Positions 56,870 through 62,276 of a DNA stretch of 62,276 nucleotides are shown piece by piece. The translations under genes and the position numbers were made by a program. How positions within the stretch are numbered: the first letter of the stretch is position 1; each line of letters opens with the position of its first letter. The notes below the pieces were generated by a model. The model saw only the letters and a program-made list of their open reading frames with translations. It ran no database searches and was not told the origin of the DNA. The DNA is from an uncultured Bacteroidales bacterium. Its GTDB lineage: Bacteria > Bacteroidota > Bacteroidia > Bacteroidales > Paludibacteraceae. The DNA lies in contig CAIWCC010000212.1 of NCBI GenBank assembly GCA_903911085.1, forward strand, positions 1-62,276, written 5' to 3'.

Positions 56870-57278
56870 AATTTTAATGTTTAACAATTAATTAATGCTT
56901 TGTAAATAAATAACTTAACGATATTTATTTTAGAATTGTTTTATCGTGTTTTTTAACTTGCTACTTAGATATTGCCAATTTGGAATACTTATTTTTAATA
57001 AAATAAATTTCGCTATAAAAGTATATCTTTTTTATTACTTTAACGACAATATTTTAAATATCTTGAAAATAAATATTGTTTTAATTCAAATTGTTGAATT
57101 CTATTAATACAAATATGAATATTCTATTCATATTTATCTAATAATCAATTATTCTAACATCTTTCTAGAGTTAAAAATCAAAGATTTATTAATTTTAAGC
57201 TACAAATATAAAGATAATACCTGTATGTTCAAAATGTTTTTTTTATTCCCGAAATTGCACTTTATTTTAAATGTAGCA
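56870..57278. other. Divergent regulatory region, LPP20 / XRE
   Basis: This region of about 400 bases is strongly AT-rich and lies between two divergent genes. It holds a perfect inverted repeat at 57111-57135 and a smaller one at 57083-57100. It presumably contains promoters for both sides. Confidence 0.5.
57111..57135. promoter_or_regulatory. Possible operator of the XRE regulator
   Basis: AAATATGAAT and ATTCATATTT are perfect 10-base arms around ATTCT. This dyad size suits a dimeric helix-turn-helix repressor. It lies about 145 bases upstream of the XRE gene and within the intergenic region shared with the LPP20 gene. Confidence 0.4.
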
Positions 57279-57506
57279 ATGAAAACTGAAATTGACCAAT
57301 ACATAATAGACAAAGTGCTGAAATTGAGAAAGGATCAACATCTTTCTCAAAACGATTTAGCATCGTTTATTGATGTTTCAAAAAGTTTTATTTCAGCAGT
57401 AGAAAATCCAAGTTGCCGAGCAAAATACAATGTTTCACATCTCAATAAAATTGCAAAGGTTCTAAATTGTACTTTTTCAGAAATTTTTCCGCCAGAACCA
57501 ATCTAA
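57279..57506 (+). CDS. XRE-family helix-turn-helix regulator
   Basis: The 75-residue protein is a single HTH_3 (Cro/C1) domain: DKVLKLRKDQHLSQNDLASF, IDVSKSFISAVENPSCRAKY, NVSHLNKIAKVLNCTFSEIF. It should bind DNA as a dimer, with the nearby inverted repeat as a candidate site. The frame is open from 57225, but the extra 18 residues are not HTH-like, so the ATG at 57279 is preferred. It faces the accessory cluster and may regulate it or itself. Confidence 0.88.
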   Translation: MKTEIDQYIIDKVLKLRKDQHLSQNDLASFIDVSKSFISAVENPSCRAKYNVSHLNKIAKVLNCTFSEIFPPEPI

Positions 57507-57630
57507 TGATTTCTTAATTATCCGCAACTATTTCCAATACAAAAGTAAGTAGTATTTTACAAAATCATTACATCCAATTCATCCATTTAGTCCATTTCGT
57601 CCATAAGATAATTGTATCAATTATTTAGCG

Positions 57631-57638
57631 TATTTTTG
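57631..57638 (+). promoter_or_regulatory. -7 element before the gene at 57685
   Basis: TATTTTTG fits TAnnTTTG. A TTG lies 16 bases before it (57612-57614), shorter than the usual spacing. The gene starts 46 bases downstream. Confidence 0.45.
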
Positions 57639-57684
57639 TAGCCCAAAATGCCTATAAATTATTAATTGAGAATCATTATTCATC

Positions 57685-58245
57685 ATGTTATCACCCATTA
57701 TCAAAGAACATATTGAGCGACGGTTAGGAAAATACGTTCGTTATCATTCTGACTGTGAGGCTCTTTCTTTTGACATCGAAAAAGTAACCAGTCAGAAGGT
57801 AAGTGTCAACACACTGAAACGGTTGTTTGGATTTATTTCTGGTGTATCTGAGCCACGTTTATATACGCTGGATAGTATTGCTCTCTATTTAGGCTTTACT
57901 AATTGGGATGTATATTTAATGTCCTTAGACCAATCAGGTAATTCAGGTTTTAATTCTTTACAAGAAATTAGTATTACTACTTTGGAAGTGTCAGCAATTG
58001 TTCAATTTAATTATGAGCCTGATAGAACTGTTCAAGTGCAGTATGAGGGTGAAAACCGTTTTAAAGTGATAGCCGTCAAATTAAGCAAATTGAAAGAGGG
58101 TGATTTACTTGAAATAACACATTTTGTACTTAACTATCCATTGGTAATTTTGAGTGTGGTGCGAGATGGAAGTAATATGGGACGGTTTACAGCTGGTAGA
58201 GTTGGTGGATTGTCGGGGTTGAAGATAATAACCCCAATTCCCTAA
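57685..58245 (+). CDS. Protein of unknown function, possible DNA-binding N-terminus
   Basis: The 186-aa product has an N-terminal helical half (IIKEHIERRLGKYVRYHSDC, KVSVNTLKRLFGFISGVSEP, YTLDSIALYLGFTNWDVYLM) that recalls small helix-turn-helix-like domains, and a beta-rich C-terminal half (VQVQYEGENRFKVIAVKLSK). Similar proteins are common in Bacteroidota accessory DNA and carry no functional name. It has a -7 box upstream and lies 178 bases after the XRE gene. Confidence 0.65.
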   Translation: MLSPIIKEHIERRLGKYVRYHSDCEALSFDIEKVTSQKVSVNTLKRLFGFISGVSEPRLYTLDSIALYLGFTNWDVYLMSLDQSGNSGFNSLQEISITTLEVSAIVQFNYEPDRTVQVQYEGENRFKVIAVKLSKLKEGDLLEITHFVLNYPLVILSVVRDGSNMGRFTAGRVGGLSGLKIITPIP

Positions 58246-58648
58246 GCTGGACAAGCCAAAACCAAAAAGAAATAGCACGCGGATTACACTGATTTAGCGG
58301 ATTAAAAACGGATTTTTAAAATACTTCGTATTTTGATTTTAAGACTAATCTTGCTTATTTTCGAAACAAAAGGTTTGAACGCAAATTACACAAATTACCG
58401 CAAATAGAGTATGCTAAGTATCTGATTTTATGGCTACTGTAATTAGTTGATATAAAGACATATATTTTAATATTGTGCTAATTAATACATGAATTGAAAG
58501 ATAAGTTATTAAAAGGTAGTTAAGACGCAGTATAAGTAGAAATATAGTCTAAGGCTAGTAAAATATAAATTAAAAACAGGTTTGACAAATTACAGAATAC
58601 AGAATAAATTAGAATATATTTTACTAATTTTGTCGAAAATATCTGTTT
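58246..58648. other. Intergenic repeats before the kinase gene
   Basis: These 403 bases contain repeat strings at 58270-58312 and 58375-58420, a small hairpin AAAATAC-TTC-GTATTTT near 58318, and a TAATTTTG box at 58627-58634 close to the kinase start. No gene is seen. Confidence 0.55.
58270..58312. repeat. Intergenic repeat (inverted match to window start)
   Basis: CGCGGATTACACTGATTTAG and the following GCGGATTAAAAACGGATTTT are, in reverse complement, similar to bases 1-46. A related string CGCAAATTACACAAATTACC lies at 58381-58400. These are dispersed intergenic words with no coding content. Confidence 0.6.
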
Positions 58649-59959
58649 ATGAATACTGACTCATCATCTTTCGACAATTTACAAGCACACTCTGAATCCA
58701 TCAGTACCTTTACAGATGCTGTGCCATTCAACAAAAATGGTGCAACATCAGATTGCTTTAAGGTTCGTATTTTCTCTAAATGGCATTTTTTGAAAAGACC
58801 GAAGAAAGCATTTTCCAATCACCCGCTTTATATAGCCGCTTTCGAGAAAGAATTCGATTTGGGTTTTACGCTCGATCATCCAAATATTGTACGCTATTTG
58901 AGCAAAGGAACTGACAAAGAAGGCATCTATATACTTTCCGAATATATAGATGGTCTAACCTTGAATGATTTTCGTCAACAAAACCCATTATATTTTAAGA
59001 AAGAAGAGAACATACGAAATGTACTGACTCAATTGCTCTCGGCATTGTCATACCTTCATAATCGCCAGATTGTTCATCTGGACATAAAACCCGAAAATAT
59101 ACTGATTACCAACAATGGAAATAATGTAAAGCTAATTGATTTGGGCTTGTCGTATTCGGATTGTTACAATGAAATTACTGGTGGTACCCGCAGTTTTGGC
59201 AGTCCCGAACAGTTTTCAAAATCAACAGCAATTAATCAACAAAGTGATTTATACGCTTTTGGAAAGATAGTATTGTATTTGTTCGAGGATATCAAAGAAA
59301 GTTATTCGATAAATCACTTGCCAAACCAGTATAAGCAAATGGTAAAGAGTTGTTTGGTTAAAGACATTGAACTTCGGGATATTACTGCAAATGAGTGTTT
59401 GAATCAAATCAACGCAAAACCGAAAAATCCAATCGCTATTGGAGTTATTACTTTTATTGGTTTGATAGTGTTATCATTATGGAATAAGCCTAAAGAAATT
59501 CCATTTAGACCCAAAATAATCACAAAAGATACAGTTGTAATACATGAAATAATACCCAAAAAGACGAATGTAGGCACATTAAAAAAAAACACTCAAACAA
59601 CTAAAGTCGATGTTCATGCTGTAGCAACTATTCAGCCGATTCAGATAGTAAATATCTCGAAAGATTCTGTTGAAATAAAAATTAGAAAGGAAGTGAGACG
59701 AAGTGTAAAGTCAAGTATGCCAACACTAACAAAATTATATTCAGACCTTAATACTTCAAATTATGAAGTACGTAAATATGGTTTTCTAGTTTGGTTGGAT
59801 GCGTGTTCTGCATGTTGTCAATATCTGTATGAAGACTATGAGAAGGATATTTCATTTCCAGATTTTAAATTGATTTATGAATCTGAGATGACCAAACAAA
59901 ATGCACCACTACAAAAAATGTTTGATGATTTCAAAAAAAATGAATTACAGAAGAAATAG
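58649..59959 (+). CDS. Membrane-anchored eukaryote-like Ser/Thr protein kinase
   Basis: The 436-aa protein has a kinase domain at about 25-255. The likely catalytic Lys is in WHFLKRPKK (K49), with FEKEFDLGF carrying the paired Glu. The catalytic loop is HLDIKPENIL (D145, N150), the metal site LIDLG (D164, DLG instead of DFG), and GSPEQ replaces APE. The glycine-rich loop is poorly conserved. A transmembrane helix (about 261-278: PIAIGVITFIGLIVLSLW) precedes a roughly 158-residue extracytoplasmic tail with SCSACC-like cysteines (LDACSACCQYLYED). It could sense an envelope signal and phosphorylate cytoplasmic targets. The preceding XRE gene and the PEGA/LPP20 cluster to the left are plausible neighbours in function. 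Confidence 0.85.
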   Translation: MNTDSSSFDNLQAHSESISTFTDAVPFNKNGATSDCFKVRIFSKWHFLKRPKKAFSNHPLYIAAFEKEFDLGFTLDHPNIVRYLSKGTDKEGIYILSEYIDGLTLNDFRQQNPLYFKKEENIRNVLTQLLSALSYLHNRQIVHLDIKPENILITNNGNNVKLIDLGLSYSDCYNEITGGTRSFGSPEQFSKSTAINQQSDLYAFGKIVLYLFEDIKESYSINHLPNQYKQMVKSCLVKDIELRDITANECLNQINAKPKNPIAIGVITFIGLIVLSLWNKPKEIPFRPKIITKDTVVIHEIIPKKTNVGTLKKNTQTTKVDVHAVATIQPIQIVNISKDSVEIKIRKEVRRSVKSSMPTLTKLYSDLNTSNYEVRKYGFLVWLDACSACCQYLYEDYEKDISFPDFKLIYESEMTKQNAPLQKMFDDFKKNELQKK

Positions 59960-60619
59960 GGTGTTTGATTTTGTTTGTTTTTACCATTTGCGTTAATCAG
60001 AAATGTTGACTGAAGTAATATCAATTATTAATATCCTGATTGATTTCAATCGTCCTTGTAAATTTAGTTTAAACCTCAAATCTAAATTCTGTATACTTAT
60101 TTTTTACTAATAATCAAACAGAATTTTTTTTTCAATGATTATTCAATTGTTAGTCAGATAATTAATAAAATTATCCGTTTTATTTTGATTAATACAATGC
60201 ATGTATATTCACTTTGTTTTCCATTGTCTTCTAGAATCATTTTAGAACCACATAATCATCCCATTTTATTATTTAGTATATATTTATGTGAATGAGGTTT
60301 TTGAAGTGTTTTGTTAGATTCCAACTTTGTTATTCCAGCATTATAACCAACTAAATTTATGAATATTAACTCATTATTTCCTCGCCTGAAAATGGTGCGA
60401 ATACCTTCGGCATACCTTCGATATTTGATTATATTAAATTTGATTTAAATAGTGTTTTAGTATCTGCAACTCACGTCACAAATTTCAATTTTTGCTAATG
60501 TCTGATAAATAAAAGTCAATTAAAAAACATATCTTTGCAGTGGTTTTGCCTTAAAAATGCAATTTAAGAAAATGCAATTAACAACCACATTTAATTATTA
60601 ATACTCATTTTTATCAATA
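59960..60619. other. Long intergenic region before the last gene
   Basis: Here are 660 AT-rich bases without a supported ORF on either strand. A TATCTTTG box lies at 60531-60538. Some short dyads are visible (for example TACCTTCGGCATACCTTCG near 60400), but no RNA or repeat family could be named. Confidence 0.5.
60531..60538 (+). promoter_or_regulatory. -7 element of the gene at 60620
   Basis: TATCTTTG is a full match to TAnnTTTG, 82 bases before the ATG. No TTG is found at the expected -33 distance. Confidence 0.5.
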
Positions 60620-62032
60620 ATGAAGACATTAAGTACCAAAGAAAAATCGGTTCATATAAATATAAATTCACAGTATTATGGCACCATAGCCGAGATTGGG
60701 GGAGGGCAGGAGACAGCTCGACATCTTTTTCAGGCTGGTGGTGCATCCAATACTATTGCTAAATCGATATCGGCGTATGATAAACTTTTTAGCGATCATT
60801 TTTATAACAATGGTGCGCCTGCACGTTATGTAGCCGAAGATAGATTACGCAAAATGGTAAATTATGAATATGATGAGTTGATTAAAATTTTAGATCATAA
60901 AAATTCACAGAAGTTTTTTGCTTTTGCAAATACTGTAGAAATTCTTAATTTTAGCAAGACAAATATGGGCAATGGCTGGCTCGGAATTGCAGTTGAAGGA
61001 ACAGATCGTTATCATCCTAACTTAATTTTTATTCATGTGAAGTTACACGAAAATGATACCTTACTTCAGCAATATAGTCTTGGTACTTTGGGCATAAATT
61101 TAATTTATGGCGGTCTTTTTGATAGTGAAGATCCACGTAAAATTCTTTTATCATTGCTAGATAATCTTGATACAAATAGGGTAGAGGTAGATTATGCTTA
61201 TGTTGAAGGACCTGATATGGCTTGGGTGGATAATCGATTATTGAATTTGATGCTTGTGAGCAATAATATGACACCTGCCATTATGTTCGATAGCAATGGA
61301 CGAATTCAACATCCAGGGGATATGTTGTATCATAAAAATGTACTTTTGATGAGGGGGTATTTTCGTCCAATCAACAATCTTGGTATAGAATTTTTAGAAG
61401 ATAGTATGGAGATTTTTAAACGCGATGAAGATTATACACCTAATAACACCATTGCTTTTTGCGAAATTTCTTTGAATTATTTGATGCAAGGTGAAATTTT
61501 GGACGAAAAAGATTTTCTTCATCGTGTCGATTTGCTTAATTTAATGGGTCAAAGTGTGATGATTTCTCGTTTTAAAAGGTATTTTGAACTGGTTCAGTAT
61601 TTTAGACAATATCGACTAATCAAACTACGAATGGTGGTAGGATTGCCTACTTTTGAGAAAATTTTTGATAGTACATATTATGCCGACTTGCGTGGCGGTT
61701 TACTAGAGGCTCTAGGTGCAATGTTTCAGGATAATGTAAAGGTTTATTTATATCCAGCTATCAACACCGTTACGGGTGAAATTACTTACCCCAATGATGA
61801 TTATTTTCAAGGAAAAAATAGCCTTCTTTGGCAGTATTTAAATTCTACAGGAAGTATTCTTTTGCTAAAAAGTCTTTCAACTAACAATTTGAATATAACT
61901 TCCGAGTATATAGCTCGTTTGATAGAAACGAGTGATGAATCTTTAAAATTGCATCTGCCATTAAAGATATACAATCATATAAAAAAACATCAATTATTTG
62001 GTTTTGGACGAAATGAGCAAAACATTAATTGA
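60620..62032 (+). CDS. Conserved protein of unknown function
   Basis: The 470-residue cytoplasmic-looking protein starts with KSVHININSQYYGTIAEIGG, then has GGQETARHLFQAGGASNTIA and FFAFANTVEILNFSKTNMGN. Later it contains VEVDYAYVEGPDMAWVDNRL and FLEDSMEIFKRDEDYTPNNT. It is a conserved Bacteroidota protein. Homologues have, as I recall, been labelled nicotinate-nucleotide adenylyltransferase, but the nucleotidyltransferase motifs ((T/H)xGH and ISSTxxR) are not in this sequence, so I do not accept that name. No membrane segment or signal peptide. The 3' end is intact at 62032. Confidence 0.7.
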   Translation: MKTLSTKEKSVHININSQYYGTIAEIGGGQETARHLFQAGGASNTIAKSISAYDKLFSDHFYNNGAPARYVAEDRLRKMVNYEYDELIKILDHKNSQKFFAFANTVEILNFSKTNMGNGWLGIAVEGTDRYHPNLIFIHVKLHENDTLLQQYSLGTLGINLIYGGLFDSEDPRKILLSLLDNLDTNRVEVDYAYVEGPDMAWVDNRLLNLMLVSNNMTPAIMFDSNGRIQHPGDMLYHKNVLLMRGYFRPINNLGIEFLEDSMEIFKRDEDYTPNNTIAFCEISLNYLMQGEILDEKDFLHRVDLLNLMGQSVMISRFKRYFELVQYFRQYRLIKLRMVVGLPTFEKIFDSTYYADLRGGLLEALGAMFQDNVKVYLYPAINTVTGEITYPNDDYFQGKNSLLWQYLNSTGSILLLKSLSTNNLNITSEYIARLIETSDESLKLHLPLKIYNHIKKHQLFGFGRNEQNIN

Positions 62033-62095
62033 AGCTATTAAAATTAACTTGCCAATTTTTTTCTAACTGCTTATCCCTTTCGGTCAAGCAATAAG

Positions 62096-62276
62096 ATTTA
62101 AACCACAATAGACACATTAGAATAATAATTTGTTGATTAAGATGGTACAATTTTATTAGAGTTTATATTGTTTAAATGATTATTGTACTCAAAAACAAAG
62201 AATTAAGATTCACCACTAAGATACTAAGTGCACTGAGTTACACTAAGAATATTAGCTGAACAAAGAACACTAAGGA
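62096..62276. repeat. Intergenic repeats at the right edge
   Basis: AAACCACAATAGACACATTA near 62099 resembles the inner arm of the MITE-like elements. It is followed by tracts like ACCACTAAGATACTAAG and GTTACACTAAG with an 'ACTAAG' period, running into the window edge. No ORF. It may be a decayed third element copy plus a separate dispersed repeat. Confidence 0.45.

Noticed and set aside
60620-62032. Nicotinate-nucleotide adenylyltransferase label for the last gene
   Set aside because: The nucleotidyltransferase signatures are absent. I keep it as unknown function.

Overview
The window reads as the chromosome of a low-GC Bacteroidota, most likely order Bacteroidales (possibly Paludibacteraceae; this is inference). 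The evidence is: the block guaB / two PpiC-type foldases / a small foldase-like lipoprotein / an OstA-like protein; a PorE-like OmpA lipoprotein of the type IX secretion type; a 58-residue histone H1-like gene; DUF3822 next to rsmD; FISUMP, PEGA and WG-repeat surface proteins; and promoters of the Bacteroidota type (TTG, about 19-20 bases, TAnnTTTG).

From the left edge to about 33 kb the content is housekeeping. It starts with an O-methyltransferase, a YbgC-like thioesterase, a SufT/MIP18-like protein and LpxH. A leftward envelope-biogenesis run follows (PpiC 9157 to OstA-like 3022) behind guaB. Next come asnA, folA, thyA and a PorE candidate, then histone-like, Spy-like, degP/htrA and eno. 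After these are a DUF4197 lipoprotein, rsmD-DUF3822, a RelA-type (p)ppGpp synthetase whose hydrolase site is ruined, riboflavin synthase, a membrane protein with a degenerate Nudix domain, htpG, a PchB-like chorismate mutase and an HMGL-like aldolase.

From about 33.5 to 57 kb every gene points left and the content is accessory. A surface/envelope set (transglutaminase-like exported protein, double FISUMP protein, seven-repeat lipoprotein, two PEGA paralogues, two LPP20-type proteins) is interleaved with toxin- or defence-like genes: Fic, AbiGi-like, DUF2971, membrane proteins, a DUF1016 (YhcG-like) nuclease and RhuM. To the right, on the plus strand, are an XRE regulator, an uncharacterised protein, a membrane-anchored eukaryote-like Ser/Thr kinase and a large uncharacterised conserved protein.

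The most unusual signals are in the DNA. (1) A family of short hairpins occurs in pairs within two 95-bp direct repeats flanking rhuM, with compensatory base changes. Similar hairpins lie in frame inside the variable middle of the neighbouring DUF1016 gene. (2) The fic gene also sits between two direct repeats, one of which keeps a 22-codon signal-peptide relic. (3) A 240-280 bp MITE-like element with nested inverted repeats occurs twice, at 930 and 33145. (4) Two PEGA proteins share a near-identical start but have different C-terminal modules (beta-barrel versus WG repeats). No tRNA, rRNA, CRISPR array or transposase gene was seen.
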